In this document: positions 22,332 to 31,900 of the stretch, piece after piece
Numbering within the stretch: position 1 is the stretch's first letter
How the letters are laid out: every line of letters begins with the position of its first letter
Assembly: GCF_047663525.1 (NCBI RefSeq)
Contig: NC_092589.1
Location: 60,135,501 to 60,199,500 of the forward strand
DNA from: Anas platyrhynchos
Taxonomy: Eukaryota > Chordata > Aves > Anseriformes > Anatidae
Direction: 5' to 3'
Length of the DNA: 64,000 bases
The notes under the pieces: generated by a model
The model's input: only the letters and a program-made list of their open reading frames with translations
Database searches by the model: none
Told to the model about the DNA's origin: nothing
Made by a program: the position numbers and the translations under genes

Positions 22332-24648
22332 CTGAAACAAAAAAGAAAAGGATTTTCTTATTGATGTGTTAGCATCCTTGCACTGCAGTGCTATCACTTC
22401 TGCAGAGACTGAGAATGAACTTCCAGGCGCGGGATTCTGGTTGCTGCTTTGCCCAAAAAGTACACAGAATGGATGCAGTCCACTGAAGCTTACAGAGCTG
22501 ATCATTTTCAAAGTTCACACCCATCATTCTGTCCACATTACTCAGATATAGCCACTGAACAGCTTATTTCACTCATTTACTGTGATCATTTACTGAAATA
22601 TCGAGGAGAATTTATTGATAATGAAGGAAATTACATCACTGTTCAAAAAAAAGGCATTTAAATGAAAGCAAGGATAAAAAAAGGCAAGATCAAGGGAAGG
22701 GAAAATTATCTTGGAAACTTGACTAATTGATAACTGCACAGTAATGCCATATGAACCCGCTGAACTTTCAGCATGTTCCAAGCTCTTGTTTTGATGACAT
22801 GCCAAAAACAGCAGGTAATGACCATTTCAGCTTTCTGCAGCCCGTGCATTCTGAGAAGTGATGCCTGGGATAGTACAAAGAACCTGAATAATTAATTACA
22901 CACGTGCTAGTATCCGTCCCATACTTACAGAGGCTGAAGATGGTAAATAAGGTATTAGGAGCAGGGCAAGTACTCAAGGACAGACTTATGTTACTCTTCT
23001 TGAGGCTCCTTATGTTTTGTGAGCAGTGCAGCTGCTGCACAGAGGTGCTAGTGCAGCGTGTGGGGGTGCAAAGAGCAGTGCCAGTATTACTCACCGGTAA
23101 GTCAACAGAGCTGAAAAAGCATTTCCACTTGGCTCAAAAACCCCAGCATTTTTCCACAGTGGGACAAGTAATGTTTACTGCCCTGCATCCCTTTCTTCAG
23201 TATCTCCGGCCTCATGGGTTACAGCAGGAAGAACCAAAAAAAAAACCCCATAACCTCAAACTATCTACAGCCCGAAATACTTATTCAGAGCACCCTAACG
23301 TTGCGGCTAGCTACAGCCAAACACGGGGACCACATTCACACATCTCCCCAGGCTCCCGTGCCCTACAGCAGCTACCGCTATGAACAGTTATTTTTACAGG
23401 GAGAGACTCTCCACGCTGTCCAGGTGGATTACTTCTCTGTCTACAAACAAAGCAAAGTTTCTAATAAGCGACAGCATCCAGCTCCAGCTCCAGCTGCCCT
23501 TCCAGAGGCTGGGATGAGCTCTCAGGGTGAGGGACCTCCAGCTCCTGCTGCCAAGAGCCGCCTGCCTCCTGCAGCCTGGCCAAGAGCCAGCTGGCCGCCG
23601 CCGCCGGTGGACACCCTGTCAAACCCGAAATAGAGGCAGGTGATAGACGAGACACGGCGACGGCAGCACAGCCCGCTCTGCCCAAGCAGGGCAGTGTCAT
23701 TCACGCCGTAATATTTCCTCTGCTGGTGGCAGCGCACCAGGAACAGTGCTCAGAGCTGTCAGCCCACAACACGTGGGGACGCTTTCCTTTCCCTAATAAA
23801 AACGGTACATTATAAACGTTTTCCCTAAGAATATACGAGCTGAAAATAGAAACAACATGTTTTCTCATCCCTCCCACACCCCAGGTTTTATACATACCAC
23901 TCACATAATCCTTCAGTTACACGTACGGATGATTTAAGAAATATATAAGCAGCCACATATTAATTTTCTTCATAAACACCGCTCTGCCGTGCTCAGAGGC
24001 GAGCAGGACATCGAATCCCTTCGTTACGTAAGTAGAGTCATTAAGTCAATAGGTTGATTTTTTTTTTTAAAGCCAAATAAAGACTTCGCAGATGATTAAG
24101 CACAACTGAGATGGCCCCTGAATGGTTATTTCCAGCTTTAAGCAACAAAAAGTACGGCGCTTACAGCAGCGTTCACCGGAACACTGTGGCTCGGTGCCCT
24201 GCGCTGCAGCTCCGCTTCCCCCCCCCGCGCACGGAAAATACTGCCTGGGCCATCCACAGCCACACACAGCAACCCAGGCAAGAGCCGAGAGACCCCGATT
24301 TGAGAAAGCGGTGCTGAAACAAAAGCGACCAGCACCCCATAACCCGGCCGTACAGAGCGCAGCCCGTGCAGCCCCAGCGGTGCCGCTCTGACCTCCCACA
24401 GGCAGCTCCCGAGCCCGCAGGAACACAAAACGCTGCGGGCTGCTCTGACTTCCCTGTTTATCCCCCTAGCGCTGCCTGGGGTCAGCCTATTTTGTCCCCT
24501 ACCCCTGCCCGAAATGCCCGTGCCGTGCCAATCAACAGAGGGCACAATTTCCTCGCCCGGCACCCGAGCTGCCGGCAGCAGCCCCCGGAGAGCCGGGGCG
24601 AAGCCGCAGCCGCCTCCCCCCCCCCGGCCCCGGCGGGGCAGCGCTCAC
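22332..24648 (-). other. Intron 1 of TNFAIP3
   Basis: This 2.3-kb intron starts GTGAGC and ends TTTCAG. Its first part lies in the CpG island. A GC-rich patch at about 23,464-23,660 has CAGCTC-type short repeats and several CpGs. The rest is AT-rich with no recognisable element. Confidence 0.8.
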
Positions 24649-24695
24649 CTGGGTGCCGCCGGGCTGCTGCGGGAGGTGCTGCCCCTGCGTGCTGC

Positions 24696-24743
24696 TCAGC
24701 AGCCGGGCCGCGGCGGGGGAAGGCAGCCGAGCCCCGCAGCCAT
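24696..24743 (-). other. Upstream ORF in the A20 5' UTR (15 codons)
   Basis: The ATG at 24,743-24,741 opens a short frame ending in TGA at 24,698-24,696, within exon 1 and out of contact with the A20 start. Its context is mediocre (T at -3, G at +4), so leaky scanning is likely. Whether it is transcribed depends on the true start site, which I infer lies above 24,750. Confidence 0.5.
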
Positions 24744-24785
24744 CCACGCCCGCAGAGCCCGCGGGGCCGTGCCGGCAGCGGGACC

Positions 24786-24812
24786 GGGGTGCCCGGGGTG
24801 CCCGGGGTGCCC
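24786..24812. repeat. 9-bp tandem repeat, three copies, in exon 1
   Basis: The unit GGGGTGCCC occurs three times without interruption at 24,786-24,794, 24,795-24,803 and 24,804-24,812. It lies in the GC-rich 5' UTR, where it may be length-polymorphic and may add RNA structure. Confidence 0.9.
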
Positions 24813-24962
24813 TGGCCGCTCCGCCGCCGCCTCCGCCGCCCCCTCCCCGCTGGAGCTGCAGCTGCCGCCGCCGCCGCTGGCTCTGCCGCGGAATGAAGGG
24901 CTGAGCCCAGCCTCTCGGTGTTTTTTTTTTTTCCCCTTTCTGTTTCAGCGACCGGGCGAGAG

Positions 24963-24992
<30 letters not shown>
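24963..24992. repeat. A30 homopolymer (T30 on the gene strand) in the core promoter
   Basis: Thirty uninterrupted A residues lie between the kappaB pair and exon 1. A second A tract (13 nt) lies at 25,018-25,030 and a T12 tract at 24,921-24,932. Tracts this long exclude nucleosomes and are prone to length change; assembly error in the exact length is possible. Confidence 0.9.
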
Positions 24993-24993
<1 letters not shown>

Positions 24994-25036
24994 CACAACA
25001 CAACACACACCAAGAAGAAAAAAAAAAAAACCCAGC

Positions 25037-25046
25037 GGGGATTTCC
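25037..25046 (-). promoter_or_regulatory. Proximal NF-kappaB site of the A20 promoter
   Basis: On the gene strand this is GGAAATCCCC, a canonical p65/p50 element. Together with the distal site it explains induction of A20 by NF-kappaB, which makes A20 a negative-feedback gene. The position just upstream of exon 1 fits the mammalian layout. Confidence 0.85.
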
Positions 25047-25059
25047 ACCGTCAGCGCTT

Positions 25060-25069
25060 GGGACTTTCC
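25060..25069 (-). promoter_or_regulatory. Distal NF-kappaB site of the A20 promoter
   Basis: Read on the gene strand this is GGAAAGTCCC, matching GGRRNNYYCC. It is followed 13 bp later by a second kappaB site. Human TNFAIP3 is known to carry two kappaB elements at its promoter, and as I recall them they have these same two core sequences in this order but closer together. Confidence 0.85.
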
Positions 25070-25071
25070 GA

Positions 25072-25077
25072 CATGTG
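25072..25077 (-). promoter_or_regulatory. E-box next to the distal kappaB site
   Basis: CACATG on the gene strand, in the context GTCACATGTC, sits two bases upstream of the distal kappaB site. The mammalian A20 promoter has an E-box near its kappaB sites that binds USF-type factors and affects elongation. Assigning the same role here is inference from position. Confidence 0.5.
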
Positions 25078-25373
25078 ACAACCGCAGCGCCGCCAGCCGC
25101 CCGCACCCAGCCGCCGCCGCCAGGGGCCGCCGCAACGCCCCGGCGCTCCGCAGCACGGCCCCGGCCCCATGCCCCCTGCCCGGCCCGGCCGCAGCCTGCC
25201 CCCGGTTGTGTCTCCCCCTCTCGGCCGGGCGGGCTCAGGCTCACCCTGTGGTGCCTGGGGAAGGCTCCGCGCCCCCCTGCCTGGTGGTGGTGGCCCTACC
25301 CGGCTGCCCCATGTGGTGCTGTTCCTCCAAGCCCTCACACACAGACTCAAGCCCCTCTGAGGCTACCTGTGCT

Positions 25374-25385
25374 CCGCCATTTTGG
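25374..25385. promoter_or_regulatory. YY1-like motif at the upstream edge of the CpG island
   Basis: CCGCCATTTTGG matches the YY1 consensus found near start sites of CpG-island promoters. It could mark the start of a divergent plus-strand transcript. Motif match only. Confidence 0.45.
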
Positions 25386-25697
25386 CGCTGTGTGTGTCAG
25401 TAACCACTGCTGACTTCATTTTGGTTAATTAGGGGTTATACGCTTGATACATAATCACTTAGATCCCCATACTGGTATTTTAGGAGGTGTTAACGGGCTG
25501 TAATCCAGCCCTGCACAAGGCAAGGTCAGTGCAGGTGTGGGTCAGGACCTCAGACTAAGGCTGGTGGTAGTGTTAGCGCAGGTCGGTAAGCTTCTGTCCA
25601 CACCTGGCAGTTTGTAGCAATCGTTGAGTTTAATGATTGCAACCCATTAATTCACACCTGCAAACAGTATCCCGAAGTCTGTGCAATGGGAAAACTA

Positions 25698-25818
25698 AAT
25701 AAAATACAATACTTTGGGCCTGTAGGTACAACGTATGGATGTGATCTGTGGTGGAAATTGGCAGTGCCTTGCCCACAAGGCTTGAAACCTGAAGGCAGGC
25801 AGAAATAAAATACAATAC
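25698..25818. repeat. Pair of exact 15-bp direct repeats
   Basis: AATAAAATACAATAC is found at 25,698-25,712 and again at 25,804-25,818, both containing AATAAA. The spacing is 106 bp. Confidence 0.8.
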
Positions 25819-25839
25819 AATAAAGTTTGTTGTGGTCTT
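25804..25839 (+). terminator. Plus-strand polyadenylation signal pair with GU-rich element
   Basis: AATAAA occurs at 25,804-25,809 and 25,819-25,824, followed at once by a GT-rich stretch (25,825-25,839). This is a complete-looking poly(A) site about 0.4 kb beyond the CpG island on the strand opposite to TNFAIP3. It would suit a short divergent transcript, but no transcript can be shown from sequence alone. Confidence 0.4.
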
Positions 25840-27239
25840 ACAAGACTCTACCCCTACTGATGCTGAACTCCTGCCAGTTGCTGAGCGTCCACCCTTCCCA
25901 CTGACTTGAGAAGCTGGGGTTGCCCCACACCTTGAAATTGGGCCTTAAGTCCTGACTCCTGTCATAGAAAGGTGGATTTTGGAAGAGTTCCCTTGTGTCA
26001 CCTCCGTTAGCACCAGCTGGCTCAGCTCATGCTTTTGTGCCACATGCTGTAGCTCTGTGACAGCATACTTTTCCTGGTGTTGAAAGCCATTGTGTAGTCT
26101 GCTGTCCTTTGTCTTTGTTAGAAAAGAAGGCAATGACATAGCTGGAAAAATAATAATACTTTCCATTTTTATTTTTTTTTTTTACCCCATTCTCTAGAGA
26201 GATTTATTACAAAAGATATATATATATATTTATTTTTTTTGGCCTAGCCTCTCAGTTGCCTTGGAAGGTAGTAGTTAGGTAGGTAAGGCTCCGCACTTAA
26301 GGATTGATGGTCTGAGGGTTGACTGAGATCCAGGGAGGCTGGATGCCTGAGGGGAGAGGGCCTGAGTGATTACTTGCATAACTAGGGCAGCAGCTGGGGT
26401 GTGGTTTACCCCGAGTATGCTTCCTTCAGCAGTGAAGTCAGTTTAAAACAGAACTTGCCATTCTCTGCTCCTGGACATTTTTCCTTATCCCCCTGGGTGT
26501 GCCAAGGTACTGGGTTATTTAAGTGATCTGATTAGAAAACAGCTATACATGTGTATATAAGTGCAGGTGTGTATATTTTTACCCAAACCATTTTTCTCTG
26601 TGACTCTCAGCTAGCTACACAGAGAACATCTGAAGTGATGGTGATTTCCACCGTGGAGTGAGAATGAGGAGTTAAGGTAGGAAGCAGGGAAAAAGGAGCT
26701 GACTTATACCCCGCTTTTTATGTAAAACTACAGCAAATTGATAGAGGTGTGGTTCTAGCTCCTTTTGTTTGTGTTGTTTTTTGTTTGTTTGTTGATCCTG
26801 GAAAGGAAAATAAGAGTGAGTAAAGGGACTAACATGTATTCTGCAGGTATTAGCTGAGAGCCTGCGAGGGAAATAGCGAGTCTGAGGAACAACTGAAATG
26901 GCAACAGCTTATTTTTGTTACTCTAAGCACATCTGAATATTCATAATTACTATTTACTCCTTAATAAACTAAACGCTGATTGCACGTGGCTAAGGCTGAT
27001 GTTTATCATACAGGTCTGAGCAGGATGGCAGGAATTCATTTGATCTGAGTTTGCACAGCACAAAATGAAGTTCAGTCTTGTTAAACGGATCTCCTAGGCA
27101 ATACAGCAATACGCTTAAAAACATCAACAACATCAATAATTATCAAATACATGAATATACATTCCTCTTTTCAGATATACTGCTTGTAATTATACACCAT
27201 AGTTTATCCCACTGTTTCTGTCAAATATAAACATTATAT

Positions 27240-27365
27240 CATAATATAAACACGCACACATATATATATATAAAGACAGGGAAATTTTTTTTCTTTGAAG
27301 TGTGTGCGTATATGCACACACATATATATGACGCATATTTCTGTGTATGTATACATAGACATATC
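27240..27365. repeat. CA/TA microsatellite region
   Basis: Alternating ACAC and ATAT runs, interrupted, over about 120 bp. It may adopt Z-DNA or cruciform structure. Simple repeat. Confidence 0.85.
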
Positions 27366-27961
27366 TGTCATAGGGAATGGGTAAGTTGTCCTTGCCATTC
27401 AAGACAGGATAAGAAATAGGGAGTTTGAGTTCCAGCAACCTATATTCTGGCTAGGCATAAGGAGGGGAAAAACATCCAACAACTTAGAAGTGGCAAAATT
27501 AGTATAACCCTAGAGTAGGCTGTCTAGTGAAGCTGCAGAATAGCCATCTTTGGAGGGGATTTAAGTAAACAGCGTGCACATCAATCAACGATGATTGTTT
27601 ATGGTGCTTGGGAAGTAAGAGTTAATTTCCCAAGGCCCCATTCAGCTTTGTTTCTCTAATTTTTTTTTAATTATTTCACTTCTCTTTACTGTGCAAGAAG
27701 GAGGAGCTTATGCTCCGTAGGTTATACCAAGACCTCGGTGTGTTCAGAACATCATCACTGAATGTTTTAGAGGTTGCATAAGGAAAGGCTCATTGTGAAG
27801 ACAGTACTTCTGTCGCATTCTATCACAGGATCATGACTGTGACAATATTTATGATAGCAACATTCAGGCTTTAATAGCTCAATCACTAGCCAGGTCTTTT
27901 GGTATCAGATTGTTCTGTAAGAGGTGTGATTCATCTAGAAGGGAGGAAAAGGATCATAAAA

Positions 27962-28113
27962 GGGAAATCCCTTCTATTGCAATAGCAGTGCTTGAGGTCA
28001 CGCTTGAGTTCAGCACTTCTGTCTTCCAGGAGCCCTTTCATTACTTCTTTTCCTGGCGGAGAAGTGATGAGAAGGGCTTGTCAGTATAGAGGAGAAACAG
28101 GGAGGAAAATCCC
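27962..28113 (+). promoter_or_regulatory. Pair of kappaB-like motifs 142 bp apart
   Basis: GGGAAATCCC at 27,962-27,971 and GGAAAATCCC at 28,104-28,113 both fit GGRRNNYYCC. They lie about 3 kb upstream of the TNFAIP3 promoter. Candidate enhancer, on motif evidence only. Confidence 0.3.
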
Positions 28114-28168
28114 TTAAACCTGTATCAGACAGAAAATTGGTGCTTACTACTGAACTAAGTAGTGATGG

Positions 28169-28198
28169 TTAAAAAATAAATAAATAAATAAATAAAAA
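28169..28198. repeat. (AAAT)n microsatellite
   Basis: About six AAAT units following a short A run. Confidence 0.9.
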
Positions 28199-28609
28199 GA
28201 AATTACCAAAACTCTTCTCTGCCATTTAGATAGAAAGAGTGGAACTGGTTCTATGAATTTTCCATACACTCATCTGAATAAAATAAGAGAAACTCCAGAT
28301 TCCCAAGGAGACTTCTAACATGTTTTGTGGCAAGGGCTGTACTGGAAGTAGAGCTTCCTACTTATCCCAAGCTTATCCCAAGCTTCCATCTTCTCTTCCT
28401 CTGCTTTTCCCTGCTTTTCATTTTTTTTTTTATTTTTTTTATTTTTTTGTATTTTCTTCTTCTTAATACTGCTGATAGAAATGTCAGAAGTAAGAGGGCT
28501 GGTATTGCAGTGGGATCCAAAGCAGCTGAAAGTTCAGATCTTGTTCTGGCTACTTTTGTGGAGATGCAGGTTAAAGATCAAGAATAATATCGTACCATTA
28601 AGGCTGGTG

Positions 28610-28780
28610 ACACATTTCAGTAAATTACCTGTGGAGGGAAATGTTGGATGTCTTTAAGAACAGGTTATATTAGCTATAAATAGACAAAGTATGGCTGGTC
28701 CTGCCTCATGGCATGGAGGTAGTGGGCAAGTCGGAATCTCAGAGTGCTTTTCCAGCAGTGTTATATTAGAGATTCTGTGA
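28610..28780 (+). mobile_element. Old CR1 LINE 3' end fragment
   Basis: The order of recognisable pieces (a GGAGGGAAATGTTGGATGTC block, TTAAGAACAGGTTA, TGGTCCTGCCTCA, then a terminal GATTCTGTGA) follows the 3' end of CR1 non-LTR retrotransposons. It is strongly diverged and lacks any coding part. Recognised by memory of the consensus. Confidence 0.6.
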
Positions 28781-28902
28781 AAAGTGTGAAAAGTTTGTCA
28801 TGGTAAAGGTAAAATCTTTCCAAATTGATTTTTATCTATCTTACATTCCTCTTATATCTGTCGATACTGGGTCAACCCTCAGGGCCTCTGATAAGTGTGG
28901 GG

Positions 28903-28921
28903 ATATGTGTGTGTGTGTGTA
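28903..28921. repeat. (TG)n microsatellite
   Basis: A short TG dinucleotide run in non-coding DNA. Confidence 0.85.
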
Positions 28922-31900
28922 CGTTTGAGATAGCAGCAAAGCCCAGCATTACTGACCCTCTGCAGTGTATAACACAGAATTCATCTAAGCCCCCAACAAG
29001 AAATGAGCAAAAGACCAAAAATATTTTTGTCTAGGAGAGCAAAGTGCTTTCAGTGGATTGTGAAACAGGCTGAGGCAGGGCTTGTGGCTAAATTGAAGAA
29101 AATTAGGACAGCTGTAGGAGGCCAAATCAAAGGCTTGCCTGGCTAGCTCAGTGCACTGTTTCTCACAGTGGTTGAGAAGATGCCTAGCAAATAGTACAGA
29201 AATGGGGTGGTTTGTTCCTGATAACTTTCCAGCCTGCACTTTGCCACAATTTTCCTGTGGGATTTTGGGCTGTGGCTTGGTATTCTAGTGCCTTGCCTTC
29301 TCAGTTGTACAGCAAGTGTAAGGATGTGTTTTTTTTCTCACACTTTTCTGTATCTTACTTGTTTAGTTTTGACCACAAACTGTTCAGGACGGAATCTTTT
29401 GTTTATTAATTTTGTTTGTTATATTTGCAGTATCTTAACACCAAGACACACAGATCCTACGCATATTTACAAACCATGGTTTCTGCTTCAAGAGAGTTAC
29501 TGTCCAAGCGTAGCAGACTTAACTGTGAACCATTAATATTGTAATGGTCTTTGATTTAAGTTGAGGGCTGTAAGCACAAAGGACTGCATAGATAATGCTC
29601 TGAAGGGATGGGCTGTGCACAGAGATGGTCTTCTCTTTCTAAAGCAGTAGTAGTCAGCATGCCTTAATGCATGCGGCTGTCTTGGTAGTACAAGCCTACC
29701 CATTTTAGTCTTCACCTGAATACTTTGGCTGGGACATCTGTGTTGCCTAAATGTGTAGTGCACACCACAGCAGGGAGCCATAAAGCAGAGTCTGGATTTT
29801 TGAGTTATTTGTTTCAGTGAATAGTTCAGCATCCCTAAGTCAGCAGTTGGCTCACAAGGAAATAGTTGGGTGAAGACAATGCCTTGTGTATATGTAGTCT
29901 GATGGGAACAACTGCTGTTTACCTCTCTTGTAGATTCCCTTCTGATGAGATTATATAAGCTGTTATTCTAACATTAAATGTGAAGTAAGCATTTAACGCA
30001 GAGCTATACCCTCTGGGGGTGAATGGGAAGGGTTGGGGAATGGAGCTAACTAATGCATGTTCACCAAATTAAAGCCCTTGCTCCTCTGTCCTTTATTCCC
30101 TGAGCAGTTTCAACATATAATTGCAGTCAGTCACCAATCAGCCTGCAGTTCAGCAGACTTGCCAAAATTACAGGTCTTGAAAATGCCATATTGTCTTTCC
30201 TTTCCCAGTGAAATCTAGTCTCACTTGAACTTTTCATTTTCTCCCAGAATATATGCAGTTTGCACAAAACAAATGGGAAGAATTCAGTGCAACCTTTTCT
30301 CAAATTTTCTAGATATTTCCAATAATGAATTTTCTAATGCATGTTTCCACTTACTAAGCCAACCTCACACTCTTTGAAGGTATTTTAAATTGTGGTTAAT
30401 TTCCATGTGCTTGGTGAATACGTGAATGAATGACTCTGTATCATTCCTTACTAATATGGGAGAACTGTTGACACCATTTTCTACTGGGATGGAAATATCT
30501 CTACTCCTCAACAGCTCTTAGCAATGGAATTGTGGAGGGACTTCTAAGTGAATAAAAAGTGATCATGTGAAGGTAATATTTAGTCATGAATCATACAGAA
30601 TGAAGCTTGTTACTCTTTTCCATGTATAATTTTTTAATTGCCCCCCAATCGTCTGAACGTGGAGGAAAGAGAAGAAATATGCAAGAAATACAGATATCAT
30701 GATTGTTTCTGGTGGGCTTCTCATACTTGTAATTATCTCGTCTGACCTCCTCAATAACACAGGCCATTAAACTTCATCAGTTCCTTCTGTGTCATCAGCC
30801 TCATTACTTCTGCTAGATATACAGCATCTCTTTCATGAACAGCCGCTTTTATTTTCATCAGAGATTTGAGTTGTATGAGGGGTCTGGTAAATCTTACTGT
30901 AAGTCTTGTTTTAGAATAATTGGTGTAGGTGTCAGATTTAATCTCATTTGTCATAACACCGGCAAAACAGTCTAAGTGGGGTTTTACCGCAAGAGTGTTA
31001 AGTATTGAATAGGTTTCAATATCTCATATTTGAAGAGGTTAACAATCCTGGACACAGTCAAAGCTCACAGCCGTTTTCAATGACAATGAGGAAGTGAATT
31101 CATTCCTGGACTTTCAAAAGCAGAGGAAAGGCATTTCCTTTGCGTAACGCAGATTCTGTGCACGGGGAATAACGTGAGTGTTTTATGAGTGGCCAGAAAT
31201 TCAATCTAGTTTTCCAAGTGGAGAGAAAATCAATTCGCCCTGTACTAACAGTGCCAGAATTTCCCCAAGAAAAATTCCTCCTGAGAAGAAGGTTTATGCT
31301 GGGAATTTACCAGCGTTTACTAAATTAAAGAGTCTGTAAACTGTTAGTTTTTAGGAAACAACTACCCCCCACCAGGAAAATGGTAATTTGTTTTGTAAAC
31401 GTGGATTTACTCTGTGTTTGTGGGGGTGACGCTGATCATGTGTTTTATCTCAAAAATGATATTGTTTTCCACGGAATTTCTTCTGATTCATACTGATTTC
31501 ATGGAGAAGGAACTCCCCATTTTTTGCAGTGACAGCACTTATTGGTAACAGCAATGTAATCATTTAGTCCTGTCTCCACACAGAGAGCTTGGTAAGATTT
31601 CTGCTGTGTACATAACAGGGAATGTGTTTTCATGTCACGTGCCCCAACATCTGTAATTTCTGCAGCTGCGGAACACAGCCCACAAACTGCTTACTATAAA
31701 TTACTGTTATAAATTCAGGTGGAGAGAAATCAAAGTAGGCCCAGGTAGATTTAGGAATAGTGGTGAAAGAAGTAGCATATCACATCTAGGAGGTGCTAGA
31801 GCAGTCTTTTCATCTCTAGTCTATATGGAGCACCCTAAGTAGTTGTGTTTCCATCCTCACGGTCCTAGAACATGAAATTGAGGTTTCTATGACTTGGATC

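Larger units (their letters stand above)
24649..24960 (-). other. TNFAIP3: TNFAIP3 non-coding exon 1 (5' UTR), start approximate
   Basis: The donor CCCAG|GTGAGCGC ends this exon at 24,649 and joins the acceptor TTTCAG before 22,331. Human TNFAIP3 likewise has a non-coding first exon. The transcription start is not visible: there is no TATA box, and the upper limit given here is a guess placed downstream of the kappaB sites. The exon is very GC-rich, carries three copies of a 9-bp unit at 24,786-24,812, and contains one upstream ATG with a 15-codon uORF at 24,743-24,696. No other ATG lies between that uORF and the A20 start. Confidence 0.7.
24100..25400. promoter_or_regulatory. CpG island over the TNFAIP3 promoter and exon 1
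   Basis: CpG dinucleotides are dense here and scarce on either side. The island covers the distal part of intron 1, exon 1 and the upstream promoter. Island promoters usually fire in both directions, and a YY1-type motif lies at the upstream edge (25,374-25,385). Boundaries are judged by eye. Confidence 0.8.

Noticed and set aside
24366..25413. Several open frames of 100-300 codons in the CpG island
   Set aside because: Made of proline, arginine, glycine and lysine runs from GC-rich sequence and the A30 tract; this is the promoter and 5' UTR.
25855..25935. Sequence resembling a CTGAGCGCCCAC / CCACTGACTT repeat motif
   Set aside because: Partial resemblance to an old amniote repeat from memory only; not enough to call.
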